Source: Pirellula sp.
GTDB taxonomy: Bacteria > Planctomycetota > Planctomycetia > Pirellulales > Pirellulaceae
DNA: 64,000 bases
Assembly: GCA_021300155.1 (NCBI GenBank)
Contig: JAJTID010000001.1
Span: 144,141-208,140 of the forward strand
Direction of reading: 5' to 3'
How positions within the stretch are numbered: position 1 is the first letter of the stretch; the number at the start of each line of letters is the position of its first letter. Below are positions 18,894-28,212 of this stretch, one piece after another. The position numbers and the translations under genes were made by a program. Below the pieces are notes generated by a model. The model did not search any database and had not been told where the DNA came from. It was given only the letters and a program-made list of their open reading frames with translations.

Positions 18894-20045
18894 CTAGAGT
18901 CTTGAGGCGGCATTCCCACGCAGTACGCGGAATGGTTCCAAGTCGATGTCGGTCGGTTCTCCAAACATCAACTGCTGCATCAACACTCCCGTCGCTGTGG
19001 ACCAGTGTAATCCATGACGAAAGTGTCCTGCAGCAACAAATAGGTTTTCGAATCCAGGTACTTTTCCCATATAGGGGTAGCTATCAAAGGAACCGGGCCG
19101 CAAACCTGCCCACGATTGCACCAAACGGTTCTCGGTAAGTACGGGCATCAACCCTATCGCCCAGTCACGCAATTCATCTGTTTTTTCTTGAGTGGTTTCA
19201 GTGACATAACCAACTTCCTCTTCGCATGACCCGACCAATAGATGCCCATCATCACGAGGAACCAGGTAACGATGCCCTTCGTTGATCACACACGAAAAGG
19301 CTGATGACGCTAGTTTATACAGGAGCATCTGCCCTCGAACTGGCATGATTCCAGTCGCCACACCCACGGTGGAGATTAGCTTTGAGGCCCAGGCACCAGA
19401 AGCCACGCAAAAAGCATTGCCCCTCACCACGCGATTTCCTTCACAATTCGCGCGATCGATTCGCCCGCTTTGGTGGTGAAAATCTAGAACCGAAGTATGG
19501 GGTAGGAACTCGACACCGAGCTGTGTCAATGCAGTTTGCAGTGCTTTTAAGTGCCGCGGGTTGCGAACTCGGCAATCGCCAGGCACCCACCAACATTCCG
19601 CTTCAGGTTCGACCAGAGTCACTGACTTCAGCCCTGAGAGATGCTGGCTTATCTGACCAACAGTGCTCTGTTGGTACGCAATCCCATGATCGTCCCACCA
19701 ACTGCAATTCGCCCGAAGGGTAGCTCGTTCAGCTCGTGTTCTCGCTAAGTACAGACCTCCGCAGCGTCGAAACTCATTGTCGATGCCAGTGAATTCCAAT
19801 AGTTCTTCTGCCCAAAGTGGATGAAGACGATGAGACAGTGCACGCAATTGTTCTAGTGGATCTAGTGCATCAACGGACGCACCGGCGGGAAGAATCCCAG
19901 CACCCGCCCAAGAAGAACCTTTGCCAATCTCACCCGCATCTAGAACGCAAACCGTCCATCGATTCTTGACGCATTCGTAGGCGATCGAAAGGCCTACAGC
20001 CCCGCCTCCACAAACGACGAGGTCATAGTACTTCGAATCACTCAT
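18894..20045 (-). CDS. thiO: FAD-dependent glycine oxidase-like protein (ThiO type)
   Basis: A 383-residue flavoprotein of the D-amino-acid oxidase family. The N-terminal Rossmann motif DLVVCGGGAVGLSIAYE binds FAD, followed by GEIGKGSSWAGAGILPAG, typical of ThiO/glycine oxidase. Near the end, ENRLVQSWAGLRPGSFDSYPYMG and FVAAGHFRHGLHWSTATG complete the fold. ThiO oxidises glycine to the imine used to build the thiamine thiazole ring; related enzymes act on other amino acids. The gene lies 18 bases after an alanine/glycine:sodium symporter gene on the same strand, which fits uptake followed by oxidation. No other thiamine gene is near, so a catabolic role is equally possible. Confidence 0.85.
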   Translation of the reverse strand: MSDSKYYDLVVCGGGAVGLSIAYECVKNRWTVCVLDAGEIGKGSSWAGAGILPAGASVDALDPLEQLRALSHRLHPLWAEELLEFTGIDNEFRRCGGLYLARTRAERATLRANCSWWDDHGIAYQQSTVGQISQHLSGLKSVTLVEPEAECWWVPGDCRVRNPRHLKALQTALTQLGVEFLPHTSVLDFHHQSGRIDRANCEGNRVVRGNAFCVASGAWASKLISTVGVATGIMPVRGQMLLYKLASSAFSCVINEGHRYLVPRDDGHLLVGSCEEEVGYVTETTQEKTDELRDWAIGLMPVLTENRLVQSWAGLRPGSFDSYPYMGKVPGFENLFVAAGHFRHGLHWSTATGVLMQQLMFGEPTDIDLEPFRVLRGNAASRL

Positions 20046-20063
20046 GGTAAACCGTCCGTCGAA

Positions 20064-21797
20064 CTAATCTTTGGGTAGCAGGTCACCATTTTTGTAACGT
20101 ACCCAGTAACGATCCAGTTCCTTTCGAATCATTCCGCTCATCAAAAAGACGCCGATCAGGTTCGGAATGGACATCGACAAGATCAACATGTCACTAAAGT
20201 CCAGAATATTCGTGGCGCTGACGATGGACCCGAGGAAAGTGAAGATGAGGAATAGAATCTTGTAAAGCAATGATGATTTGCTTCCAAAGATCGATACGAA
20301 ACAGCGTTCACCATAGTACGACCACGAAACACAGGTCGAGTACGCGAATAAAAAGACCGCTAGATACAGAACGTATTTAAACCATGCAAACGATTCATTC
20401 TGAGTGAATGCGGCCAGAGTGATCATCGAGCCTTTGTTATCGGCCGCTAATTGCAAAACATCCGGTTGTCGATGCACACCTGTAACAACTACAGCCAACG
20501 CAGTTAAAGTACAAACAACAACGGTATCAATAAATGGTTCGAGCAATGCTACAATGCCTTCGCTCACGGGTTCATCGGTTCGAGCGGCGGAGTGTGCAAT
20601 GGCTGCAGAGCCCGCACCTGCTTCGTTGGAGAAAACGGCACGCTTGATACCAATCACCATAACCCCCAGAAACCCGCCGTACATCCCAGCTGGCGTGAAT
20701 GCTCCCGATAAAATTTCACCGATGGCCCATGGAAGTCTTGAAGCGTTCAGACCGATAATCACGAGGCACATCGAGATGTACGCAATACACATAAAGGGAA
20801 CAACGGTACCCGCAAAATTGCCGATCGACTTGATTCCGCCAATGATGACAACCCCAACCAACACTACCATTATCAGGCCGTAGATCCACGGGTAGTCCTT
20901 CAAGAAGCTAAAGGACTCCTCGGCTTGCAATGCATTCAACGATTGAACGACCTGGTAAGAATTTCCGCCACCAAACGATCCCCCAATACACAAGAAGGTA
21001 AAGACCAAAGCGAGTACGCTTCCTAGTGGGCCAAGCCCCATACGTGATAAGCCCTCCTTTAGGTATATCATCGGTCCGCCCAGAATTAATCCTTGCTCGT
21101 CAGTTTTTCGATACATGACAGCCAAAGTACATTCCGAAAATTTGCTCGACATGCCTATCAATCCAGAGAGTATTATCCAAAACGTAGCACCAGGGCCGCC
21201 CGTGCCAACCGCAATGGCAACGCCAGCAATATTTCCGAGTCCTACGGTTCCAGACAGAGCCGAAGCGAGTGCTTGAAAGTGAGACACGTCTCCCTTGTGG
21301 TGTTTGGAGTCGTAAACACCGCGAATGAGTTGAATCGAGTGATAAAACCCGCGCAAATTGATAAAGGACATGCGCAATGTCAAAAAGACTCCAGCGAACA
21401 AAAGCCATACTACCACGAAAGGTACGCTCGTCCCTAGCCATCCCTTAATGACAACGTTGTTGCCGGCTTCATCTTTGACTTCGTTACCTTTCTCGTCTTT
21501 TACAGGTTTATCGCCCGAACCAAAGTCATAAAACAATACGGCGTCCATCGGCTTCACCAACCAAGCTCCAAAAGCTTTATCGACCTCATAGATCCAGTCC
21601 TTCTTGGACTCATCCTTCGGGGTTGCCGCTGGAAGCTTATCGGGCAAAGGCAGATCATGAGGATCTGCTTTAGCGGTCGTCGCTTCTTGCGAAACACAAA
21701 TACTTGGAACAAAAACGGGGTGCAGTAAGACAACAAGGGAGAGGGCGAGTGAACTTACGAATCCAACGCTACGGAACCTGCCAACCATGCTCGCCAT
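20064..21797 (-). CDS. Alanine/glycine:sodium symporter (AGCS family)
   Basis: A 577-residue transporter with an N-terminal signal-like segment and a soluble stretch of about 100 residues before the first family helix. It then follows the AGCS plan of about eleven membrane helices: FYHSIQLIRGVYD, ALASALSGTVGLGNIAGVA and GPGATFWIILSGLIGMSSKF, and the signature KRAVFSNEAGAGSAAIAHSA with the typical EP..EG.VALLEPFIDT. AGCS proteins import alanine or glycine with sodium. The N-terminal extension, which includes a short GNEVKDEAGNN stretch, is longer than in well-known members. It is followed at 18 bases by the glycine oxidase gene, and it diverges from the aminotransferase gene. Confidence 0.93.
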   Translation of the reverse strand: MASMVGRFRSVGFVSSLALSLVVLLHPVFVPSICVSQEATTAKADPHDLPLPDKLPAATPKDESKKDWIYEVDKAFGAWLVKPMDAVLFYDFGSGDKPVKDEKGNEVKDEAGNNVVIKGWLGTSVPFVVVWLLFAGVFLTLRMSFINLRGFYHSIQLIRGVYDSKHHKGDVSHFQALASALSGTVGLGNIAGVAIAVGTGGPGATFWIILSGLIGMSSKFSECTLAVMYRKTDEQGLILGGPMIYLKEGLSRMGLGPLGSVLALVFTFLCIGGSFGGGNSYQVVQSLNALQAEESFSFLKDYPWIYGLIMVVLVGVVIIGGIKSIGNFAGTVVPFMCIAYISMCLVIIGLNASRLPWAIGEILSGAFTPAGMYGGFLGVMVIGIKRAVFSNEAGAGSAAIAHSAARTDEPVSEGIVALLEPFIDTVVVCTLTALAVVVTGVHRQPDVLQLAADNKGSMITLAAFTQNESFAWFKYVLYLAVFLFAYSTCVSWSYYGERCFVSIFGSKSSLLYKILFLIFTFLGSIVSATNILDFSDMLILSMSIPNLIGVFLMSGMIRKELDRYWVRYKNGDLLPKD

Positions 21798-22004
21798 AAG
21801 ATAGGTGCCTGCTTCTAAATGAACATATTCGAGGAAACATCTAACGGGCAGAAGGCGTAATGCTACACAAGCTTCATCAAAGTGCTAGCAGTTTGCTGAA
21901 ACTTCGAGGTTTCAAAAAGTCGATTTCAACGTATCATTTGTGTTCTGAGGCGACTTTCTTGCCCAGGTTGCTCATTTTCCAACTATTACCCACCCCCCTA
22001 TCGC

Positions 22005-23132
22005 ATGACAAAACCGCATCCCTGGATTGCACAACGTACACTCGCTTTCGACTCGAGCGGCATCCGGAAAGTCTTTGAGCTTGCGGCCAAGCTGAAGAAT
22101 CCGATCAATTTGTCGATCGGTCAGCCAGACTTTGAAGTGCCTCAACCTATCCGTTTTTCTGCGATTGAAGCCATCGAATCAGGCAAGAACGCCTATTCCC
22201 CGACGCAAGGGATTCCCCCATTGCTCGATCGGTTGCAGCGTCATGTCGATGAGAAGTACCCCAAAAGCGATCGAAAGGTATTCGTTAGCTCTGGAACGTC
22301 CGGAGGGCTGGTACTTTCCATGCTATCGATGGTCGACCCAGGCGACGAAGTCATTATCTTTGACCCCTATTTTGTAATGTATGTACCTCTGGTTCAGCTA
22401 GTCGGAGGTAAGGCTGTTCTTATCGATACGTATCCTGACTTTCGCATCGACATCGACAAAGTGCGAGCAGCCATTACTCCCAAAACCAAGCTGGTGTTGT
22501 TCAACAGTCCGGGCAATCCAACGGGCGTAACAGCCACGTTGCCTGAGATTGAAGCGATCGCAAAATTGTGCCGCGAGAAAAACATCGCGTTGCTATCCGA
22601 TGAAATTTACAGCGGTTTTCATTTCTCTGGCCCGATGCGGTCGCCAGCCGAGTTTAATCCAGACACTATCGTGATCGATGGATTCTCCAAGAGCCATGCC
22701 ATGACAGGTTGGAGAGTGGGATACGTCCATGGGCCAGCCGAAATAATTCAGACGATGATCAAATTGCAGCAGTATTCCTTCGTGTGCGCGCCCACTCCAT
22801 TCCAGTGGGGAGCACTCGGTGCAATGGACTATGACATGACGCAATACTACCAGCAATACGCTCTCAAGCGGGATCGTATCGTGAAGGGGCTTCGCGACTT
22901 CTACGAGTTTAGCGAGCCGGGGGGAGCTTTTTATATCTTCCCGAAAGCCCCAGGCGGGAATGCAACGCAATTTGTTCAACGTTGCATCGAGCACGAGCTA
23001 TTGGTGATCCCGGGAAACATCTTCTCGAAACACGACACGCATTTTCGAGTCTCATTTGCCGTAAGCGATGAAACATTGGATCGTGGGATCAAAGTTCTTC
23101 GAAAACTAGCCATCAGTTACCGCGATAGCTAA
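22005..23132 (+). CDS. Class I/II PLP-dependent aminotransferase (aspartate aminotransferase type)
   Basis: A 375-residue pyridoxal-phosphate enzyme of fold type I. Visible landmarks are INLSIGQPDFEVPQPI near the N-terminus, AYSPTQGIPPL, VFVSSGTSGGL (phosphate binding), FNSPGNPTGV with the conserved Asn-Pro, LLSDEIYSGF (Asp contacting the cofactor ring) and GFSKSHAMTGWRVGY with the Schiff-base lysine. The conserved arginine for the substrate carboxylate is in HFRVSFA. This matches the aspartate/aromatic subgroup, but the amino donor cannot be fixed. The start is ATG 22005. It stands alone, diverging from the symporter gene and converging on the epimerase gene. Confidence 0.92.
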   Translation: MTKPHPWIAQRTLAFDSSGIRKVFELAAKLKNPINLSIGQPDFEVPQPIRFSAIEAIESGKNAYSPTQGIPPLLDRLQRHVDEKYPKSDRKVFVSSGTSGGLVLSMLSMVDPGDEVIIFDPYFVMYVPLVQLVGGKAVLIDTYPDFRIDIDKVRAAITPKTKLVLFNSPGNPTGVTATLPEIEAIAKLCREKNIALLSDEIYSGFHFSGPMRSPAEFNPDTIVIDGFSKSHAMTGWRVGYVHGPAEIIQTMIKLQQYSFVCAPTPFQWGALGAMDYDMTQYYQQYALKRDRIVKGLRDFYEFSEPGGAFYIFPKAPGGNATQFVQRCIEHELLVIPGNIFSKHDTHFRVSFAVSDETLDRGIKVLRKLAISYRDS

Positions 23133-23332
23133 ACCGGTTACCCAAAATCGCCTACTGTACGGTCGAACTATTTGAATCCTGCTAAGTGCTCGGTTGCTTC
23201 TCGACATCCTCCGAACTGAAAACCTGCTCGGCAATCTCTTGAGGAGGGAATCCATGTGTGATTCATGAGCGAGCCACTGGGGAGGACCGCCGCAGGACTG
23301 AATCGCTACACGTGCCATCTGGAAAAGTCTGC

Positions 23333-24583
23333 CTAATGAGATTGCTGAGCCGCGTTGAAATCATTCTTGGATTTGATCAGCAACTCCGAGCACATCCATT
23401 GCATGCGGGGGTGGTGGAAAAAACTCTTCCATAGATTTCCTTTGGTCGTAGTCGCCAATCGTCCATCTCGATGAAGATAACCGAACCATTCACCGTGTTT
23501 TGCGTCGGCAAAGTGGCGATGACTCCAATCGTGCACTTGTTGGTGCCAGTCCGCATACTTCTTTTGGCCCGTTAGTTCAAAGGCCAACAATGTCGCAATG
23601 ATGGCTTCATTGTGCGGCCACCAAAATTTCATATCCTGCCAATACTCTTGGACTGGCTTGTGATAAAGGTCACGAAAGTAAAATAGGCCACCGCACTCCT
23701 TATCCCACCCTCGCTCCCACATGAAATCGAGCATCTCGCAGCCTAACTGGATTAGGCTCTGATCGCCTCGATATTGCCCTTCGTGCATGATAAACCACGC
23801 ACCCTCCATCGCGTGGCCAGGATTCAACAAGCGTCCATCAAAGTGATCCACGATATCTCCGTTGGGTGCGACCGACTCCATGACCACCCTAAGCTCTGGC
23901 TTGACAAACAATTGGCGGATCTCATCGATGCTGCGATCAATCCAACGCTCGAAGGTGGGATCATTACCCAGGTTGGATCGTAACTCTTGGGCAGTAACGA
24001 TGGTGATCATGCGTGGCCCTAGTCCGATCATCGGTCGAATGTCGGTACATTTGGGCGGCATAACGCCTGGTGTGAAATTCCAATAGGTAAAGAATTCGAA
24101 TAGTTCTTTGGCTCGTTTGGCCGAGCGATGATCACCGGTCGCTTTGAAGTGCGAAGCGAATGCGATCGCTGCAAACGATTCGCTATAGGCGTAGCGTCGT
24201 TTGCGAATCGGTTGTCCTTCGCGAGTTACGTGAAAGAACATTTTGCCGTCTTGATCGAAGCAATGGCGATCAAGGAATCGCAACCCATGTTCGCCCCATT
24301 GGAACCATTCTGGTTTTTTCTCCACGGTGTTGTACAGCGTGAACAACATCCAACTTATTCTGCCTTGAGCCCAGACAGATTTGTCATGGTCAAGGATTGT
24401 GCCATCCTGATCCAGGCAATGCAGATAACCTCCCTTTTCACGATCGACGCAGCGAGGGAACCAGAAGGTTACAGTGTCCTCCAGGAGTCCATCACGGTAG
24501 CACTGCAGCAATTGGTTTCTGCCCGACAATGTCGTTAACAGGGGCTTCTCATGAAGCGCAAGCGTCTGTGATTCACGCGTCAT
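23333..24583 (-). CDS. N-acylglucosamine 2-epimerase family protein
   Basis: A 416-residue (alpha/alpha)6-barrel protein of the AGE family, which interconverts sugars at C2 (for example N-acetylglucosamine/N-acetylmannosamine or mannose/glucose type reactions). The family pattern is clear: KSVWAQGRISWML, YAYSESFAAIAF, LLNPGHAMEGAWF with a key histidine, FWWPHNEAIIATL, HGEWFGYLHRDG and LWKSFFHHPRMQW with the catalytic HHPR segment. No signal peptide is seen, so it acts in the cytoplasm. It follows queE by six bases and is probably co-transcribed, although no functional link to queuosine is obvious. The exact substrate is unknown. Confidence 0.9.
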   Translation of the reverse strand: MTRESQTLALHEKPLLTTLSGRNQLLQCYRDGLLEDTVTFWFPRCVDREKGGYLHCLDQDGTILDHDKSVWAQGRISWMLFTLYNTVEKKPEWFQWGEHGLRFLDRHCFDQDGKMFFHVTREGQPIRKRRYAYSESFAAIAFASHFKATGDHRSAKRAKELFEFFTYWNFTPGVMPPKCTDIRPMIGLGPRMITIVTAQELRSNLGNDPTFERWIDRSIDEIRQLFVKPELRVVMESVAPNGDIVDHFDGRLLNPGHAMEGAWFIMHEGQYRGDQSLIQLGCEMLDFMWERGWDKECGGLFYFRDLYHKPVQEYWQDMKFWWPHNEAIIATLLAFELTGQKKYADWHQQVHDWSHRHFADAKHGEWFGYLHRDGRLATTTKGNLWKSFFHHPRMQWMCSELLIKSKNDFNAAQQSH

Positions 24584-24589
24584 GTCCGC

Positions 24590-25279
24590 TTATGTGCCTC
24601 GTGTGTTACCATACCAATAGATGTGCTGACGATCGCAATAGTGGTAGCCATGTTTCTGGCACCAAGGCATAAGCCATGTTTTTTGTAAATCGAGATCTTC
24701 GCTGGTGGTACCGCGCGGCATCATGAGGACTTTCGATCGATCCCAACCTGACAGTTTGGTGAGATACTCTTCAGCCTCACAAGCATCGAGGATGGAACCG
24801 ACCACAAACTTGAGTTGATAGTCCCCCTGGCTCATCAATTGCGCGACAATGTCTGGCCGATTTCGTCGATCGTCATGGTTTTGTACCCATTCGTTGGAAG
24901 CGTAGCCGATCGGAGTCGAATTGCTGAGTTTGGGACTGATGGACCAAAGATCACAAGGCATGTCGCGAGCGATCGTTCCCGCCGTCTCGATCGTGACGTG
25001 GCGAGAGTGAGCTTGCAGGCGTTCAGCCAGATCCACGATTTCATCGTAAATCATCGGCTCGCCGCCCGTGATCACAACATGCTCGGATGGCCACTTCAAA
25101 ACCGAATCGACGATGCTTTCCAACGGAACGCTGTCACCTTCTGGCTCCCAGGAAGCGTACATCGTGTCACAAAACCAACACCGAAGATTGCATCCGCTGG
25201 TACGAACAAAGACGCTAGGAGTGCCAGCAAGACGCCCTTCGCCTTGAACGCTGTGAAAAATCTCCGCAATGCGAATCAC
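24590..25279 (-). CDS. queE: 7-carboxy-7-deazaguanine synthase
   Basis: QueE is a radical SAM enzyme that turns 6-carboxy-5,6,7,8-tetrahydropterin into 7-carboxy-7-deazaguanine on the way to queuosine. The 229-residue protein opens RIAEIFHSVQGEGRLAGTPSVF and has the cluster-binding C-x3-C-x2-C in SGCNLRCWFCDTMYASW. VVITGGEPMIYD is the glycine-rich SAM motif, and SPKLSNS fits the family's substrate-binding region. Its start lies about 130 bases from that of queF on the opposite strand, so two steps of preQ0/preQ1 synthesis share an intergenic region. The gene reads into the AGE epimerase six bases downstream. Confidence 0.95.
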   Translation of the reverse strand: MIRIAEIFHSVQGEGRLAGTPSVFVRTSGCNLRCWFCDTMYASWEPEGDSVPLESIVDSVLKWPSEHVVITGGEPMIYDEIVDLAERLQAHSRHVTIETAGTIARDMPCDLWSISPKLSNSTPIGYASNEWVQNHDDRRNRPDIVAQLMSQGDYQLKFVVGSILDACEAEEYLTKLSGWDRSKVLMMPRGTTSEDLDLQKTWLMPWCQKHGYHYCDRQHIYWYGNTRGT

Positions 25280-25413
25280 GATCCGTTCTCGATTCCTTTA
25301 GGGTTTTTCACGAATTGGGTCCAAGAGATTTCGCCTGGAGGGGCAATTAGCCCTGTTAAGATGTCACTAATTTAGCAGAATATCGGAAACAATTCATTGC
25401 TAGGAGGAAAACT

Positions 25414-25773
25414 GTGCCGGGTACCCCATTTCAAGAAGAACTCGAGTGTTTTGATAACTCGTTTCCAGACCGTGAATACCATATCGAGATCGTATGTCCT
25501 GAATTCACTTCCATGTGTCCAAAAACGGGCCAACCGGATTTTGGAACATTGACCTTTCGCTATATCCCCGATGCAAAATGCGTAGAGCTCAAGAGCCTCA
25601 AGCTCTACCTGCAAAAATTTCGCAATGAAGGTATCTTTTACGAAAACGTTACTAATCGCATCCTGGACGATTTCGTTCATGTCGTCGATCCTCGGACCGT
25701 AACTTTGGAGAGCCGCTGGGGAGCTCGAGGTGGAATCACTTCGGTGATTACAGTCACTCACACCAAACCGTAA
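25414..25773 (+). CDS. queF: NADPH-dependent 7-cyano-7-deazaguanine reductase
   Basis: QueF reduces preQ0 to preQ1, a late step of queuosine precursor synthesis. This is the short, single-domain (type I) form of 119 residues. Visible are [18 protein letters not shown] with the catalytic cysteine region, [16 protein letters not shown] (the family's E-x-KS-x-K-x-Y pattern) and the C-terminal WGARGGI. The start is a GTG at 25414, supported by AGGAGGA about six bases upstream; no ATG fits as well. It diverges from queE and is followed after 76 bases by the TIM-barrel isomerase gene. I see no preQ1 riboswitch in the leader by eye. Confidence 0.95.
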   Translation: MPGTPFQEELECFDNSFPDREYHIEIVCPEFTSMCPKTGQPDFGTLTFRYIPDAKCVELKSLKLYLQKFRNEGIFYENVTNRILDDFVHVVDPRTVTLESRWGARGGITSVITVTHTKP

Positions 25774-25849
25774 TCGCTGACGCATGACTGTCAACCTTGC
25801 ACGTCGCCCCTGTTTGTTCGTATTCACATAAATCTTATAGGAACATCTG

Positions 25850-26884
25850 ATGCCTGCCGATTCCCTCTCCCTGCCTCCGGTTTTGCTAAGTGGATTTGCT
25901 GACGAAGCCGCGAACCAAAAAACGGCGGAGCAGCAATTTTGTGCTTTCGCTGCACTCGGTCTCAAGTATTACACGCTTCGATTTATCGACGCGGGAGAAG
26001 GGATCCAGAATGCGATGCTTTTGTCAGACGCATCGATCGCCAAGATTCAATCGATGCAGCGCGAGTATGGATTGAGCGTTTCTTCGCTTGGCTCGCCGAT
26101 TGGTAAAGTGAAGTTGATCGATCAGGAAGACGGCACAAGCAATCGATACGTTCCATTTGCCGAGTACCTGGCAAAAGATGTTGTTCGAGCTTGCGATCTG
26201 GCGAATCGATTTGGGACCAGATTGATCCGAGGTTTTTCCTTCTACCATCCGCGTGGAACCGATCCTGAAGTTCATTTGGGACAAGCCATCGATCAACTCG
26301 GTGCAATTGCATCAGAATGCGATAAGCATGGTTTGACTTTCGGACTCGAAGTCGAAGCCAATTTGATCGGTCAGTCCGGCAAATTGCTGCAGAAGCTTTA
26401 CCGAGGCGTAAATCACCCAGCGATGGTTTTGATTTTCGATGGCGCGAATCTCGTTTGCCAAGGGATGTCAACCGATCAAGTGTACGAAGAATACTTGGCG
26501 ATGAAGGACGGTCTAGGTTGGGTTCATATCAAGGACTATCGACGACCTGCAGTTCGAACCGCACACGTCGATGAAGAATCGCTCGCAAGCTTCGTTCCAG
26601 CCGATGAAGGGGACTCGGGGCACGAGGCCATTTTGCGTGATATCAAGCGATCTTACCCAGACATTTTGAAACGGCTCGTGGCACGGGGCATACCAGGCTT
26701 GTTCTTCGACATGGAACCACACGTCAAGGGTGGAGGTCAGTTCGGAGGTTTCAGTGGTCCAGATGGATTCGGCATTGCCTTGCGTGCATTTTGCAAAGTA
26801 CTGGACTATGTGGATTTGCCATACGCATTGAGATGCTACGAAGACATTCGAGATGTCAAAGTATCTCACGAGACACCTCGATAG
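25850..26884 (+). CDS. Sugar phosphate isomerase/epimerase-like TIM-barrel protein
   Basis: A 344-residue protein of the xylose isomerase-like TIM-barrel superfamily. The barrel strands can be followed: LSGFADEAANQ, LKYYTLRF, GLSVSSLGSPIGKV, GTRLIRGFSFYHP, GLTFGLEVEANLIG (metal-binding Glu), MVLIFDGAN (Asp), LGWVHIKDYR (His/Asp) and LFFDMEPHVKGGGQFGG. These match the metal-binding residues of the AP-endonuclease-2 fold family. No signal peptide is seen. The substrate is unknown; related planctomycete proteins are simply called sugar phosphate isomerase/epimerase. AGGA precedes the ATG at 25850. The OleB-like gene starts two bases after its stop, so they are co-transcribed. Confidence 0.85.
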   Translation: MPADSLSLPPVLLSGFADEAANQKTAEQQFCAFAALGLKYYTLRFIDAGEGIQNAMLLSDASIAKIQSMQREYGLSVSSLGSPIGKVKLIDQEDGTSNRYVPFAEYLAKDVVRACDLANRFGTRLIRGFSFYHPRGTDPEVHLGQAIDQLGAIASECDKHGLTFGLEVEANLIGQSGKLLQKLYRGVNHPAMVLIFDGANLVCQGMSTDQVYEEYLAMKDGLGWVHIKDYRRPAVRTAHVDEESLASFVPADEGDSGHEAILRDIKRSYPDILKRLVARGIPGLFFDMEPHVKGGGQFGGFSGPDGFGIALRAFCKVLDYVDLPYALRCYEDIRDVKVSHETPR

Positions 26885-26886
26885 GC

Positions 26887-27792
26887 ATGTCGCAACCACA
26901 ATTGCCATTGGGTAAGCCGAACGCGATTTGGCGAAGCGAGTACCCATTCGAATCTCATTCGATGAACGTTTCTCCAAACGTCCGACTCCATTATGTCGAT
27001 GAGGGACCGCGAGAATCGAAAAATACGATTCTTGCTGTTCATGGCAATCCAACTTGGTCCTTCTATTATCGATCGATCATTGGCAAGTTTCGCGATTCGC
27101 ATCGAGTCGTTGCCATCGATCATGTCGGTTGTGGAGGAAGCGACAAACCTGCATCGTATGACTACTGCCTGGCGCAACATACAAGAAACTTGGTGCGACT
27201 TATCGATACCCTCGAATTGACCGATGTGACAATGGTGGTCCATGATTGGGGCGGCGCGATTGGGCTAGGGGCGGCGGTTGAGCGACAGTCGTGTATCAAG
27301 AACATCCTGGTGCTCAACACAGGTGCATTTCCTCCGCCGTACATTCCATTGCGAATTGCTGCGTGCCGTTGGCCATGGATCGGTTCGTTTGCGATGCGAT
27401 ACTTCAATGCATTCGCCTGGACGGCTACCTTTATGGCCATCGATCGACTGCCTCGCTTAAGTCCTCAAGCCAAAGCCGGCTTGCTGGCTCCGTACGATTC
27501 ACCGGCCCATCGAATTGCCATCGATCGATTCGTTCAAGATATCCCGATGAAGCCAACGCATCGAACCTACCAGGTTCTAGAGCAGTTGGAGAATCGGTTG
27601 CCTGAATTGGCCAACAAACGAATTCACTTTGTTTGGGGCATGAAGGACTGGTGCTTTCGCCCAGAGTGCATGGAGCGAATGGCAAAGGCATGGCCAAATG
27701 CGACTCGCCGCGAGCTTGCCGACGTTGGGCACTACGTCATGGAAGAGGCACCGAACGAAGTATGCGAGGAGTTAGCCAAACTTCTCAGCTAG
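26887..27792 (+). CDS. Alpha/beta hydrolase resembling OleB (beta-lactone decarboxylase) or haloalkane dehalogenase
   Basis: A 301-residue alpha/beta hydrolase. HGNPTWSFYYR forms the oxyanion site, MVVHDWGGAIG places an aspartate nucleophile, and the acid and base are likely in HFVWGMKD and LADVGHYVMEE. HDWGG and the cap-region stretch NTGAFPPPYIPLRI...FNAFAW resemble OleB of long-chain olefin biosynthesis, a relative of haloalkane dehalogenases that decarboxylates beta-lactones. OleA, OleC and OleD are not in the window, so the pathway role is inference. ATG 26887 is chosen because it lies two bases after the upstream stop; an earlier in-frame start at 26791 would overlap that gene deeply. 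It converges on the arsR-like gene, at the edge of a decayed patch. Confidence 0.8.
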   Translation: MSQPQLPLGKPNAIWRSEYPFESHSMNVSPNVRLHYVDEGPRESKNTILAVHGNPTWSFYYRSIIGKFRDSHRVVAIDHVGCGGSDKPASYDYCLAQHTRNLVRLIDTLELTDVTMVVHDWGGAIGLGAAVERQSCIKNILVLNTGAFPPPYIPLRIAACRWPWIGSFAMRYFNAFAWTATFMAIDRLPRLSPQAKAGLLAPYDSPAHRIAIDRFVQDIPMKPTHRTYQVLEQLENRLPELANKRIHFVWGMKDWCFRPECMERMAKAWPNATRRELADVGHYVMEEAPNEVCEELAKLLS

Positions 27793-27828
27793 ACTCGTGC
27801 CGGCTCAGCAACAAATTCTGGTGAGATC

Positions 27829-28143
27829 TCAATCTGGTCGAAGACCAATGGTACAGCATCCCAGATCGAGCGACTTGTTGGTTTGACGGCTCTTTACAAA
27901 GTTGGGATTCAGTTTGTAGTACCGAAATCTACCTTCCTTCTGAATCGAGAGTAGATCCGCATGAAATAGAATCCGGAGATGGTGCGAGACCTTCTGGATG
28001 TCGATTTCAAGCAGTTCTGCCAGATCAGAAACCGTGAGCTGCCCCGTTTGTAACGCCTTGATAATGCGCAGGCGAATGGGATCTCCCAATGCCTTGAGAT
28101 AATTAGCGCAATTTTCGTCCGTGTTGACTTCTGTTTCTACCAA
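27829..28143 (-). CDS. ArsR-family winged-helix repressor
   Basis: A 104-residue DNA-binding protein with the ArsR/SmtB helix-turn-helix: NYLKALGDPIRLRIIKALQTGQLTVSDLAELL, then KVSHHLRILFHADLLSIQKEGRFRYYKLNPN. It has a cysteine pair near the C-terminus (DLGCCTIGLR) but no classic CVC metal motif in the recognition region, so the signal it senses is unknown. The start is a TTG at 28143; no better start is present. It diverges from the fragment of a phosphate (PiT) transporter, a pairing that suggests the repressor once controlled phosphate or arsenate transport genes, but this is inference. Confidence 0.88.
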   Translation of the reverse strand: MVETEVNTDENCANYLKALGDPIRLRIIKALQTGQLTVSDLAELLEIDIQKVSHHLRILFHADLLSIQKEGRFRYYKLNPNFVKSRQTNKSLDLGCCTIGLRPD

Positions 28144-28212
28144 GTTGACGCTTCATTTCGTTGCCGGTGAATCGTTGGGCACTCTGCGATTATCGCGAAA
28201 GCTCGAAACTAT

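Noticed and set aside
25280..25413. A preQ1 riboswitch in the queE-queF intergenic region.
   Set aside because: No convincing pseudoknot core was seen by eye, and the space is short; a covariance-model search would decide.
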